Shown here piece by piece: positions 1 to 8,668 of a DNA stretch of 64,000 bases. This stretch comes from Lachnospiraceae bacterium (GTDB taxonomy: Bacteria > Bacillota > Clostridia > Lachnospirales > Lachnospiraceae): contig JAFRXH010000041.1 in assembly GCA_017437785.1 (NCBI GenBank), forward strand, positions 1-64,000, written 5' to 3'. Numbering within the stretch: the stretch's first letter is position 1; every line of letters begins with the position of its first letter. The translations under genes were made by a program, and so were the position numbers. Under the pieces are notes generated by a model. It was not told the origin of the DNA and made no database searches. It saw only the letters and a list, made by a program, of their open reading frames with translations.

Positions 1-61
1 ACTGTTAATCAATGTCTGCGATCGGATTATCTCCGGTGCTATCCGGTACCGGAGAACCGTT

Positions 62-135
62 TGCAACTTTCATCAAAATGATGATGCAATTTTCATCAAA
101 AATGTTTTGCAACTTTCGTTAAAAGGGGGTTGCAA
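62..135. repeat. 23-bp tandem repeat, three imperfect copies plus the first 5 bases of a fourth
   Basis: Copies begin at 62, 85, 108 and 131, exactly 23 bp apart. The shared core is TGCAACTTTCATCAAAA with a few changes; the fourth copy shows only TGCAA. The period is not a multiple of three, so copies fall in different frames of the overlapping open frame. This argues that the block is non-coding junction sequence rather than an original part of the surface protein. Confidence 0.6.
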
Positions 136-2998
136 AAAACAATTTTGGAGTAGTGTTTCCAGGGTTAATATGGCAGGTATTTCTACGGAAAAATTGCTTA
201 GCACGGATAGTATGTTTTTCGGGTGTGCTTGGCTAAAAGAGGTTGATATGTCGGGCGTTGATTTAAGCAACGTATCGCATGTTAATGAAATGTTTTGGGA
301 TACTGATATTAATGTTATATATACACCGTTAAACGTTTTGAAAGACATTGATCTGTCTGGAGAATACTTTGATGCTATCACAGGAGAAGATTATAAATCT
401 CTTCCGCAGAAAAAAGATGAAACGATTAAGCTATTGAGAAAAGGTATATATGATAAACCAACTCCTGTCCCTGTTCCGGAAGATGATCTGAAATGGCCTA
501 CACCTAAGAGTGATTGGTATACAGACTATGACTATTTATTAGAAGGCAATAATATATATTTAAACTCTTCAAAAGGAACACTTCCTGAAACTGTTGTTAT
601 TCCAGCTACTGCAGTAATAGATGGAGTGACCTATAATGTTGTTTTGAATTCTACAGACCCTAACTATTCACTTTGGTATCCAGATGTTGAAAATATTAAG
701 AAGATTCGTTTATGCAAAGGCGTAGGTGTTAAGGACGGTAATGCGAAGAATCTGTTTTTTTGCTTGAATAATACAGAAGTTATAGATATATCGGAGTTTG
801 ATACATCAACAATAACAGACATGAGTGGGATGTTTGGTTATTGTATGAAAGTACAAGATCTGGACCTGAGTAAGTTTGATACCTCAAATGTTACAGATAT
901 GAATAGTATGTTTTGCGGATGCCACTGCTTAAGGAGTCTGGACTTAAGTAGTTTTAATACGTCCAGGGTAACAGATATGGGTAATATGTTTACCAGTTGT
1001 GCGACATTAACATCTTTGAATATCAGCAGCTTTGATACTTCTAATGTAACAAGGATGAATGTAATGTTTGGAAGTTGTCAAAAACTGAAAAAAATAGATG
1101 TCAGCAGCTTTGATACTTCTAAGGTAACATGTATGAACTATATGTTCAGTGAATGTGATGAGCTGACAAGTCTGGATTTGCGGAATTTTGATACTACAAA
1201 TGTTACTGGGATGTTGAGCATGTTTTTTAGTGATCAAAAGCTTGTGAATCTTGATATAAGCGGTTTTAATACATCAAATGTGACGGATATGGACAGTATG
1301 TTTGCTTTCTGCAAGGGATTAAGAAATATCGATATAAGTGGATTTGATACATCGAAAGTAACAGTAATGCAAGGGATGTTTAGGGAATGCACGGGTTTAA
1401 CCAAGCTTGATGTGAGTGGGTTTGATACATCTAATGTTACAAACTTAGGATATATGTTCTATGGATGTACCGGACTTAGGAGTATAGATGTAAGCAATTT
1501 TAATACATCAAAAGTAACTTACATGTCATATATGTTTAAGGGGTGTTCTAATCTGGTAAGTCTTGATATAAGAAAATTTATCATAGATGAAAAGTGTAAA
1601 ACGAGCGAAATGCTCTTTAATAGTGGAAGTATAAGAATGCTTCCCGTTGAGTGGATTAAAGGGTACAATCATAAGACTATAGGTGGTAATAAAAACGATA
1701 GTATTTTAAAGAAAATATATTATGCCGGAACCAAGGAACAATGGGAGACACTTGAAAATGTGGTTTCGGATGATGTGGAAATATTATTTGAGCAAACAGG
1801 AGAGATTATTATTCCTGTTGATCCAATCCCAGTTACAGGAATAACGATTGAACAGGGGAAAAACTATAGGTTAGTCATAGGAGAAAAGGTGACGCTGATA
1901 GCATTATATACGCCTGACGATGCAACTCAGTATACTGAAGTTACATGGGAGAGTGATAATGAGAATGTAGCTACGGTGGACCCACAAAGCGGGACGGTGA
2001 CTGCAGTGGCTATAGGAAAAGTTAAGATTACTGCAACGACCGCAAATAACAAAACAGCATCATGTATTATAAAAATATATGATCCTAATGTTGCAGAAGA
2101 GTTGTCTGCAATGAATTCGGCTGTACTTATTGATGAGAATACATCCGAGATACATTTGGTAAAAGGGCAGAAGTTTACTCTACCAGAAACGGGGTGGGAT
2201 TGCAGTGACAAAAAGATTTTAAAGATCAGCAAGAAAGGTGTCCTTACTGCGAAGAAAGATAAGATTACACCTGTTAAGCTAACGAAGGGTGAACAGAGTA
2301 TAGACGTATATGTATCAAAGCCGTCATATTTGTCTAAATCAATAACACTGGATGCTGGGAAGACACAGGATATAGGTTTTTCCTATGATAAAGATAACCT
2401 TCCGGTTGCCTGGTATAGTAATGCTCCGGATGTGGCAACCATATCAGAAAATGGCGAAGTAAAAGCTGTAGCAAAAGGAACAGCAACTATAACTGCATAT
2501 GTTAATGGGGCTGCTTATACATGTAAGGTAAAAGTTAAAGAGCCTGATGCTACATTAGAGAGAACACTTCATCTTGCATTAAAGACTTCAAAAAGCATAA
2601 AGATAAGCGGAGTTAAGAAATTGGTATGGACAGCTGATGATCCGTCCCTTGTTGAGATTAAAGGGAGCAAGATTAAAGGATTGGCAACCGGTGAAACAAT
2701 CCTTCGTGCAAAAAACGGGGATAAAGAATATGTCATCCATCTGTATGTAGAAGATGCCACCATTATAACAGAAGGAATCATAGCATCAGGGAAGAATAAA
2801 TATAGTGTTGTTCTTCAAGCTGGAGAGAATATTCCTATCGGATTCAAATATGTAGATCAGGATGTAGTTTTTAAGAGTAATAATGGAGAGGTAGCGTATT
2901 TTGATGAAGGAGTTATAGTAGCAAATAAGTCCGGGAAAGCAAAACTGAACGCCAAAGTTAATGGAAAATCAGTAGTATTAAGTGTGTTAGTAAAATAA
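107..2998 (+). CDS. BspA-like surface protein with DUF285 repeats and bacterial Ig-like domains, 5' end uncertain
   Basis: Large repeat protein, probably exposed on the cell surface and used in adhesion or host/particle contact (inference from the family). From about residue 230 to 490 there are ten near-identical 26-residue repeats of the type FDTSNVTDMSGMF-x-x-C-x-x-L-x-x-LDLS, the hallmark of DUF285/BspA-like leucine-rich proteins. The C-terminal half holds Ig-like (Big_2) domains, for example residues about 575-660 and 743-810, with motifs such as SGTVTAVAIGKVKIT and ENGEVKAVAKGTATIT. The first in-frame start is a TTG at 107 without a convincing ribosome binding site. No signal peptide follows it, and the frame stays open to the left edge of the window. 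DUF285-like sequence begins only near codon 16-20. The real 5' end is therefore either outside the window or was lost, with a 23-bp tandem repeat sitting at the junction. The gene is visibly more AT-rich than the genes after 10 kb, which fits horizontal transfer. Confidence 0.75.
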   Translation: MQLSLKGGCKKQFWSSVSRVNMAGISTEKLLSTDSMFFGCAWLKEVDMSGVDLSNVSHVNEMFWDTDINVIYTPLNVLKDIDLSGEYFDAITGEDYKSLPQKKDETIKLLRKGIYDKPTPVPVPEDDLKWPTPKSDWYTDYDYLLEGNNIYLNSSKGTLPETVVIPATAVIDGVTYNVVLNSTDPNYSLWYPDVENIKKIRLCKGVGVKDGNAKNLFFCLNNTEVIDISEFDTSTITDMSGMFGYCMKVQDLDLSKFDTSNVTDMNSMFCGCHCLRSLDLSSFNTSRVTDMGNMFTSCATLTSLNISSFDTSNVTRMNVMFGSCQKLKKIDVSSFDTSKVTCMNYMFSECDELTSLDLRNFDTTNVTGMLSMFFSDQKLVNLDISGFNTSNVTDMDSMFAFCKGLRNIDISGFDTSKVTVMQGMFRECTGLTKLDVSGFDTSNVTNLGYMFYGCTGLRSIDVSNFNTSKVTYMSYMFKGCSNLVSLDIRKFIIDEKCKTSEMLFNSGSIRMLPVEWIKGYNHKTIGGNKNDSILKKIYYAGTKEQWETLENVVSDDVEILFEQTGEIIIPVDPIPVTGITIEQGKNYRLVIGEKVTLIALYTPDDATQYTEVTWESDNENVATVDPQSGTVTAVAIGKVKITATTANNKTASCIIKIYDPNVAEELSAMNSAVLIDENTSEIHLVKGQKFTLPETGWDCSDKKILKISKKGVLTAKKDKITPVKLTKGEQSIDVYVSKPSYLSKSITLDAGKTQDIGFSYDKDNLPVAWYSNAPDVATISENGEVKAVAKGTATITAYVNGAAYTCKVKVKEPDATLERTLHLALKTSKSIKISGVKKLVWTADDPSLVEIKGSKIKGLATGETILRAKNGDKEYVIHLYVEDATIITEGIIASGKNKYSVVLQAGENIPIGFKYVDQDVVFKSNNGEVAYFDEGVIVANKSGKAKLNAKVNGKSVVLSVLVK

Positions 2999-3059
2999 TT
3001 ATTTCTATCTGATATACCAGTAAATGATTAAACATAACATTTCAAGGAGGATAATCTAA

Positions 3060-3206
3060 ATGAGAAGAAAATATCAAAGGTTTCTGGCAGGCTATATGAC
3101 GGTAATCCTTACCCTTTCTGCTTATGAGTCAATCACTGTAGGGGCTGGCGGTTCGTTTGTAGGAAGGGGTTATAAGGGGCAATGCTTTTTTAATGCACAG
3201 TATTAA
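3060..3206 (+). pseudogene. 5' remnant of a secreted surface-protein gene (48 codons)
   Basis: A very good ribosome binding site (AAGGAGG at 3044-3050) precedes an ATG at 3060. The reading frame encodes a basic start (MRRKYQRF) and a hydrophobic stretch (LAGYMTVILTLSA) that looks like a signal peptide, then a short Gly-rich tail and a stop after 48 codons. Together with the orphan Ig-like 3' end at 3918-4090 it looks like the two ends of one surface-protein gene whose middle was lost and replaced by the lipoprotein gene at 3249. It could instead be a genuine small secreted peptide, but nothing in the mature part suggests a function. Confidence 0.5.
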
Positions 3207-3218
3207 GTATTACAAAGC

Positions 3219-3254
3219 GGAGATTATATCATGAAAGGAGATTATATCATGAAA
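3219..3254 (+). repeat. 18-bp perfect tandem duplication carrying RBS and start codon
   Basis: The unit GGAGATTATATCATGAAA occurs twice in direct succession (3219-3236 and 3237-3254). Each copy contains GGAG and an ATG, so the downstream lipoprotein has two potential in-frame starts, at 3231 and 3249. The second copy gives the better signal peptide start. Confidence 0.8.
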
Positions 3255-3917
3255 GGAAAAGACATATTCTTCAAGATGTTAATTGTATTCATTATACTAT
3301 CACTTCTTCCTGCGTGCCAAAGAGAAGATACCGTATCAGACACGCAGACTACGGAGTTGCCGGAAGAAAAGTCGACGAAAACTGTTATTTCTGCAGCAGA
3401 AGAGGAGAAGTTGGTTGATGATGACATAGAAGTAGCTAAAGAATCTATACCGACTGAAATACCTAAAAATCCATATTTGATAGATGGAATGCATTTTGAA
3501 TTTTATTTAGATCCTGAATTGCAGGAGAAATATCATAATCCTTTTTGGGAAGAGTTTCGTATGGCAGAATTTGATCATATGAGATGTGTCGTTTTTAAAG
3601 AGTGGAATTCAAAGGATATACCCTGCAGAGTTTTGGATAGTGGAGAGAAGTATACTTTGGAAGAAGATAATTGTGCTTTCGTAATATATATACCAAAACC
3701 CTATATTAAGTGGGACATTAAAGAATCGGAAAAAATAGTTTCGGCATATTTATTTCCTGATAGTTGGGGAAATGAATTTAAAATATGCACGAATTATTTT
3801 AATATTCCACATGATGTTACTGCAAAGGATGAAGAGTTAAGTATAACAGTGCTCTATGAAGATGGCTCACAGGAAACCTTAACCGTTTATTTATCACAAG
3901 ATTTTACTACTGAGTAA
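3249..3917 (+). CDS. Putative lipoprotein of unknown function
   Basis: The start at 3249 gives MKGKDIFFKMLIVFIILSLLPAC, a lipoprotein signal peptide with lipobox LLPAC; the Cys would be lipidated and the protein anchored outside the membrane. The alternative ATG at 3231 adds six residues. The 222-residue product has an acidic, Thr/Glu-rich linker (about residues 25-75) and then a roughly 145-residue globular part with aromatic and acidic residues and no motif I recognise. It lies between the 5' stub (3060) and 3' stub (3918) of a broken surface-protein gene and shares their AT-rich composition, so it probably arrived with or within that locus. The function is unknown. Confidence 0.65.
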   Translation: MKGKDIFFKMLIVFIILSLLPACQREDTVSDTQTTELPEEKSTKTVISAAEEEKLVDDDIEVAKESIPTEIPKNPYLIDGMHFEFYLDPELQEKYHNPFWEEFRMAEFDHMRCVVFKEWNSKDIPCRVLDSGEKYTLEEDNCAFVIYIPKPYIKWDIKESEKIVSAYLFPDSWGNEFKICTNYFNIPHDVTAKDEELSITVLYEDGSQETLTVYLSQDFTTE

Positions 3918-4090
3918 GTAGTACGATTGAGTTTGCATCCATCGACCAGCCGGTAATCTTCAAGAGCAGTAAGGGCGAAACAGCATATGTTGATGTGGAT
4001 GGGACCATACACGCAAACAAGTCCGGAAAAGCGAAGCTTACATGTAAGATAAACGGTAAAACAATAACCATAAATGTAACAGTGCAATAA
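3918..4090 (+). pseudogene. 3' remnant of an Ig-like surface-protein gene
   Basis: From 3920 to the TAA at 4088 one frame reads an Ig-like (Big_2) C-terminal end: DQPVIFKSSKGETAY, then GTIHANKSGKAKLTCKINGK and a short beta strand. It aligns without gaps over most of its length with the last 50 residues of the gene ending at 2998 (DQDVVFKSNNGEVAY, VIVANKSGKAKLNAKVNGK). There is no start codon or ribosome binding site, and an in-frame stop lies just upstream at 3911. It is therefore a degenerate paralogous fragment. Confidence 0.7.
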
Positions 4091-4123
4091 GTGCTATCAG
4101 CGAAAAGAGAAATATACAGGATC

Positions 4124-5275
4124 ATGAAACGTATACTGGAAACGATCACAAATGATAAATATGCAAACCGCATCGGCATAGTGCTTGTCATCATCAGCTT
4201 TATCTTTATGGGAATTACCGCGTACATTATTGCGGCAAAGACAGATATCAACGTTGAGTATAAGGGAGCTAAATGGTATGAGGTTTATGATACTACCCTG
4301 CCGGAATTGCCGAAGATTACCGTACCCGATAATACTCAGCTTCCTCAGGAAGCTGTATCGAAGAAATATGAGTACGGGAATCTCCCGGAGATCAGTGCCA
4401 TGGATATCGCTGTTTGTGCTGATGATAACTGGTATTACCTGGCGGATCCTTCTGACGGATACAGGCTTATCAGGGTAAGAAAGAATTATTTCCCTACAAG
4501 AAGCGTCCTTGCTGATCTGCCGGTGCGGGATATAAATGTAATGAACGACAGAATCAGTTTTACTACTTCGGGAGCATGCAACGGAATGTCGCAGGGGATC
4601 TACAACATAGGCACTGATGGTTCGGATCTCAGATTATTAAGAGCGGGCGATTATCATAAACTTCAGCAAATGAATGACAGGCTATATTATATACGGGGGA
4701 ATGACAGGCATTTATGCCGCCTGGATATTAACGGTAGAAATGAGATTGATATTTCCAATGCGGAATGTGCTCATTTTCTGATAGCGGAAGGTCAGGTGAT
4801 TGCAATCCTATATGACAGCAGTAGTGATAAAACTGTTGTATGCAGCATGGATGCAGACGGTGATGAAAAAAAGAATCTCACGGAGTATGGAGAATATGAT
4901 GCTTTAGGATACGAAAAAGGTAGGCTTTATTATGTCACATATGATCAGGGATACGGTGTGATAGATATTATGGAAGACAGCACGGCTTCGGCCAACAATG
5001 CGGGAAGCAGTTTTATACGATTAAAAGGTATTCATTCTGCTCCGTTTGTATATGAAGGCAGACTCTGGTATATTGACAGGCTTGCAGGGGATATGCTCAC
5101 TGTGTTTGATATGTCGGAAAGTAAACGATACGGCAGCACATATGATGGAGTGAGGGGCTTCTGTATATTGGATGGTATGCTTATTGTTGAGCATGTGGAT
5201 GATAAGGCACAGGCGCTTATAACATCATGTTCTGTTGATACCGGAGAAAGCATTGGCTTATATGGAGATAAATGA
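4124..5275 (+). CDS. Membrane-anchored beta-propeller-like protein (DUF5050-like)
   Basis: The ATG at 4124 (MKRILETITNDKYANR) is preferred to the GTG at 4091, although the ribosome binding site is weak in both cases. One transmembrane helix (IGIVLVIISFIFMGITAYII, residues about 17-37) is followed by an extracytoplasmic region of about 340 residues. This region has recurring blade-like strands such as NWYYLADPSDGYRLIRV, DRLYYIRGNDRHLCRLD and GRLYYVTYDQGYGVID. These resemble DUF5050 / six-bladed propeller proteins of Clostridia. It is followed within 2 bp by the transglutaminase-like gene, so the two are probably co-transcribed. A similar membrane-anchored propeller protein lies at 42232. The ligand or role is unknown. 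Confidence 0.6.
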   Translation: MKRILETITNDKYANRIGIVLVIISFIFMGITAYIIAAKTDINVEYKGAKWYEVYDTTLPELPKITVPDNTQLPQEAVSKKYEYGNLPEISAMDIAVCADDNWYYLADPSDGYRLIRVRKNYFPTRSVLADLPVRDINVMNDRISFTTSGACNGMSQGIYNIGTDGSDLRLLRAGDYHKLQQMNDRLYYIRGNDRHLCRLDINGRNEIDISNAECAHFLIAEGQVIAILYDSSSDKTVVCSMDADGDEKKNLTEYGEYDALGYEKGRLYYVTYDQGYGVIDIMEDSTASANNAGSSFIRLKGIHSAPFVYEGRLWYIDRLAGDMLTVFDMSESKRYGSTYDGVRGFCILDGMLIVEHVDDKAQALITSCSVDTGESIGLYGDK

Positions 5276-5276
5276 G

Positions 5277-7352
5277 ATGAAGCAGCTTAAGGAAAAACCC
5301 ATATTGCTGACCGGACTGATCTCTGTAACTTTGACCGGGATATTGCTGCTTGTGGCTGTACTGATGTACTCTTCACCTCAGGCAGCAGTCAAACGAGAGA
5401 TCAGCCATGTTAATGAATGCCTGAATATGAATGATACGGATGCTGCTTTAAATAGTGTGGATTTTCTTAAGCAGGCAGCTCTGGAAGGGAATACTGAATC
5501 AATTGAAGAACTCATGCAGCTTTCATATCTGAATAAGGATTATGAAGGCCTTAAAAACTATTTCGGGCAATGGACTGAAACGGGAGCTTTTACTTCGGAT
5601 GTTTTTGATATGCAGAGTATTATCAATTATATTGAGCAGAAGGACGATTATAACACGCTTAAAGCAATACTCGGGAAAAACGATCAACAGGCTGCACTGG
5701 ATTATATGGAGAGTATAGCAGATAAATACAGTGATAATGGTCTGGATATACTGCATAAAAATCTCTTTATCGCTAGTGCAGAGAGTATGTTTTCAGAACA
5801 GGATTACGAAGGCTCTATAGCTGTTCTTTGTGAAGCGCTTAAATGCTTTCCTAATGATGAAGAGGTCAAAAATGAACTGCTTAAGGTGACGGAAAATGAG
5901 ATAACAGAATGCATCAAAGGGCAGCGCTACATGGATGCCATAAATGCTGCCGGGATATGTGATAAAGCATTTGGTTATGATGTCCTGAAGGAAAGGAGGG
6001 GCGATATAGCTGAAGCAAAAGCAAATGACTGGGTACTTCAGAATTATATGAGGGATATTTCCGGGCTCCTTGCGGATAATAAATATGATGAATTAGTGGA
6101 AGTCCTGACGAATGTGCGTTTCAGAAGGTATACGCAGAGCATATTGGAGCATGTTTTTGACGACGGTATCATAAGTGATGCAGATGTCTCCGGAACAGGT
6201 ATTGCTTTATATAATGTAGACGGAAGGGCATATATCTATTCCGGTACGATAAAAAATGGTAAAAAAGACGGGGAAGCGCAATGGATATATTATGATGATG
6301 AGAAGGGACTTTCCTGCTATAGCCTGAATTTCGTTGATGATATTCCGCAGGGAGAAGGAACATATACGGGTAAAGATAAGCTGTATGTGATGAATGATAA
6401 AGGAAAAGTTGTTGATAAGCTTGATGTTACGGTCAGCGAAAACTTTATCGTGTCAGGCGGCATCATAGACGGAAAAAGCAGTGTTATTGCGATTGTATCG
6501 GGTAATGATTGCTGCTTTGAGATGGAGCAGACATATAATAACGGGTTTCTGGCGGCTGCAAAAGAAAGTGATTATCCGGAAGGGCTTGATAAATATTTTG
6601 AACATGATATGCCTGTAGCAGGCTGGATAAAAGCTGAGCTGTATGATGATTACTGGAAGGAGAATTATGAAACGACTGTCTGGTATAATTCAACTTCTCA
6701 ACCTGCGGTAATAGATGGTATTCATGCCATTTTGCCTGATGCGAAGGTATCAGATACGGTATTTGAACTGGTATCTGAAAACAGGGCAGAGTGTTACAGC
6801 GATGATATCAGGTTTTATGCTACGGCTGATCCCAAACAAAGACCTGTAGCTGTTGCTGCGGTATCGACTGTAAATACGGTGCCGTCATATATACCGGATG
6901 TATTAAATCCCATAGATAGATCTATATATCCCACTGCGGCAGGAGTTCTTGATTCGGTTGGGTGGGATCTGAAAGCGGCATATTACTGGTCAGTCAATAC
7001 TCTTTCGTATTACGGACACGGTAAGCCGGATATGCCTGAGAACGGATCGCCGGGTACAAGATGGTTTGCAGAGTTCGGATTCAGTAATCATAAGGGAAAC
7101 TGTTTTGTGTTTGCTGCTACTTTTTGTGAGATGGCCAGATTATTGGGGTATCCCTGCAGACAGATGTATGGACAGGTTCCGGCAGCGAGGGGAGGCCTTA
7201 CGCCTCATTCATGGACAGAAGTGGATATAAACGGCGTCACCTATGTATTTGATCCGGAGTTTCATTATGCGACCAAAAAAAATGGATTTATGATCGGGTA
7301 TGGTACTCCCGGTACATGGAGATACACACAGTATTCTCCTATGGCGGATTGA
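5277..7352 (+). CDS. Membrane-anchored transglutaminase-like protein with TPR-like repeats
   Basis: The start at ATG 5277 is chosen because GGAG lies at 5264-5267 and the codon directly follows the upstream stop; an earlier ATG at 5262 is possible. The 691-residue product has an N-terminal transmembrane helix (ILLTGLISVTLTGILLLVAV), a helical region about 40-280 resembling TPR units, and a MORN-like segment (YSGTIKNGKKDGEAQW). The C-terminal transglutaminase core has the expected triad in order: Cys609 in GNCFVF, His644 in HSWTEV and Asp659 in FDPEF. Such domains act outside the membrane as cysteine proteases or amide-bond enzymes. The gene is part of the 4.1-10.8 kb envelope cluster. Confidence 0.75.
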   Translation: MKQLKEKPILLTGLISVTLTGILLLVAVLMYSSPQAAVKREISHVNECLNMNDTDAALNSVDFLKQAALEGNTESIEELMQLSYLNKDYEGLKNYFGQWTETGAFTSDVFDMQSIINYIEQKDDYNTLKAILGKNDQQAALDYMESIADKYSDNGLDILHKNLFIASAESMFSEQDYEGSIAVLCEALKCFPNDEEVKNELLKVTENEITECIKGQRYMDAINAAGICDKAFGYDVLKERRGDIAEAKANDWVLQNYMRDISGLLADNKYDELVEVLTNVRFRRYTQSILEHVFDDGIISDADVSGTGIALYNVDGRAYIYSGTIKNGKKDGEAQWIYYDDEKGLSCYSLNFVDDIPQGEGTYTGKDKLYVMNDKGKVVDKLDVTVSENFIVSGGIIDGKSSVIAIVSGNDCCFEMEQTYNNGFLAAAKESDYPEGLDKYFEHDMPVAGWIKAELYDDYWKENYETTVWYNSTSQPAVIDGIHAILPDAKVSDTVFELVSENRAECYSDDIRFYATADPKQRPVAVAAVSTVNTVPSYIPDVLNPIDRSIYPTAAGVLDSVGWDLKAAYYWSVNTLSYYGHGKPDMPENGSPGTRWFAEFGFSNHKGNCFVFAATFCEMARLLGYPCRQMYGQVPAARGGLTPHSWTEVDINGVTYVFDPEFHYATKKNGFMIGYGTPGTWRYTQYSPMAD

Positions 7353-7368
7353 ATAAAAGGAGGGAGAG

Positions 7369-7641
7369 ATGGGTAAAGGTAATAAAACCGAACTGGCAAC
7401 GTATACTGTTCTGAGCCTGATAGCGGCAAGTATGGTTCTGTGGATATGTCTTGTTGCACCATGGGATACTGTAAAAGCAGCCGATACCGTGCAGATAAAG
7501 GTGGATAGTTCTGTCGTTGAGGCAGAAGAAGCAGAATCCGGTGTAACTATAGAAGCTACGCCAACACCAACGCCTTTTGTGAAGAAAAAAGCAAATGAAG
7601 AGAATCAGGGGTGTATAGGAGATAAGGGACTTGTCTGGTGA
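7369..7641 (+). CDS. Small secreted or membrane protein, unknown function
   Basis: A strong AAGGAGGG precedes the ATG at 7369. The 90-residue product has one hydrophobic segment (TVLSLIAASMVLWICLVAPW), then VKAADTVQ, which could be a signal peptidase site, an acidic stretch, and a Thr-Pro linker (ATPTPTPF) typical of surface proteins. It overlaps the start of the acyltransferase gene by 11 bp, so translational coupling is likely. I recognise no domain. Confidence 0.55.
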   Translation: MGKGNKTELATYTVLSLIAASMVLWICLVAPWDTVKAADTVQIKVDSSVVEAEEAESGVTIEATPTPTPFVKKKANEENQGCIGDKGLVW

Positions 7642-8668
7642 AAATAAGAAACATATAGAAGGAGCAGCGTTACTAAGAGTATTGGGCGGACTTGCGATAG
7701 TTCTGCTGCATACCATGAATATCTCGGAACTCCTATGGCACGATGATCTGACACTGGCACAGGAACGTCTCTCCATGGCGGTAGTATATTCGCTGATGTG
7801 GGCTGTGCCTGTTTTTATTATGGTTTCCGGAGCCCTTCTTCTTGATCCGCTTAGGGAGATGAGTATAAGGAAGATATATGGTAATTATGTATTCAGGGTA
7901 GTTATTGCGCTGGCAGTATTTATTTTCATATTCAGATTGTTTGATATGGTGATGAATAAAGAAAAATTTACTGTTATAATCATTGTGGAATCTATTTATA
8001 AGTTTATTTCCAACAGTAGCTGGTCGCATCTCTGGTATTTGTATATTCTGATAGGACTGTATCTTTTATTACCGGCATACAGGATGATAGCGGCAGCAGC
8101 CGATGAAAAAATGTATGATTATCTATTTGTGACCGGTATGTTTTTTTTATCACTGATACCGGCAATCGAGAGCACAGTTTCAAAGATTGCTTTTGGTATA
8201 CAGATTCCCGCCGTTTATACTCTATACTTTTTTGCGGGATATGGTATAAGCAGCGGCAAATTAAAGATTCCTAAAGAATGGGGAATGCTACTGTTTATAT
8301 TAGGGAACCTGCTTAGTCTTTTTCTTATGATTATGAGCTGGAAGCTTCCAATGAGCGGAATAGAATCGGTACTTTCCAGCTATGCATCACCTGCGGTTGT
8401 TTTAGAGGCTTTAGGTCTTTTCTCCGTGCTATGGGATTGTAAATTATCTGATGGTCTGAGAACGGTTGTGAGTATACAGGATACAGCCGGCTTCGGACTC
8501 TACCTTATTCATATGATACCGTTAAGGCTTATTTTGAAGTATTCCGGATTGAATCCATATGATGTGGGATGGGCAGCTTTTGTATTTATATGGGCCGGAT
8601 GTTATGCGATGGCTATACTTATTACCGCTTTATTAAGACGCATACCGTTTGTCAGGAGAGTGTTATGA
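7631..8668 (+). CDS. Acyltransferase family 3 membrane protein
   Basis: Multi-pass membrane O-acyltransferase of the Acyl_transf_3 (OafA/WecH-like) family, which transfers acyl groups to surface polysaccharides or peptidoglycan. Family signatures are seen: LLRVLGGLAIVLLHT at the start, VPVFIMVSGALLL in the second membrane region and HLWYLYILIGLYLLLP in the middle. At 345 residues it has the usual length. The start is a TTG at 7631, inside the end of the preceding gene; it is needed to keep the complete first membrane helix with its conserved His. The downstream peptidase gene overlaps its stop by 4 bp (ATGA), which suggests one operon. The substrate cannot be told from sequence. Confidence 0.75.
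   Translation: MSGENKKHIEGAALLRVLGGLAIVLLHTMNISELLWHDDLTLAQERLSMAVVYSLMWAVPVFIMVSGALLLDPLREMSIRKIYGNYVFRVVIALAVFIFIFRLFDMVMNKEKFTVIIIVESIYKFISNSSWSHLWYLYILIGLYLLLPAYRMIAAAADEKMYDYLFVTGMFFLSLIPAIESTVSKIAFGIQIPAVYTLYFFAGYGISSGKLKIPKEWGMLLFILGNLLSLFLMIMSWKLPMSGIESVLSSYASPAVVLEALGLFSVLWDCKLSDGLRTVVSIQDTAGFGLYLIHMIPLRLILKYSGLNPYDVGWAAFVFIWAGCYAMAILITALLRRIPFVRRVL

Noticed and set aside
8569-8664. A longer VanX-like protein starting within the acyltransferase gene
   Set aside because: The ATG at 8665 overlaps the upstream stop in the ATGA manner and directly precedes a normal basic/hydrophobic anchor.
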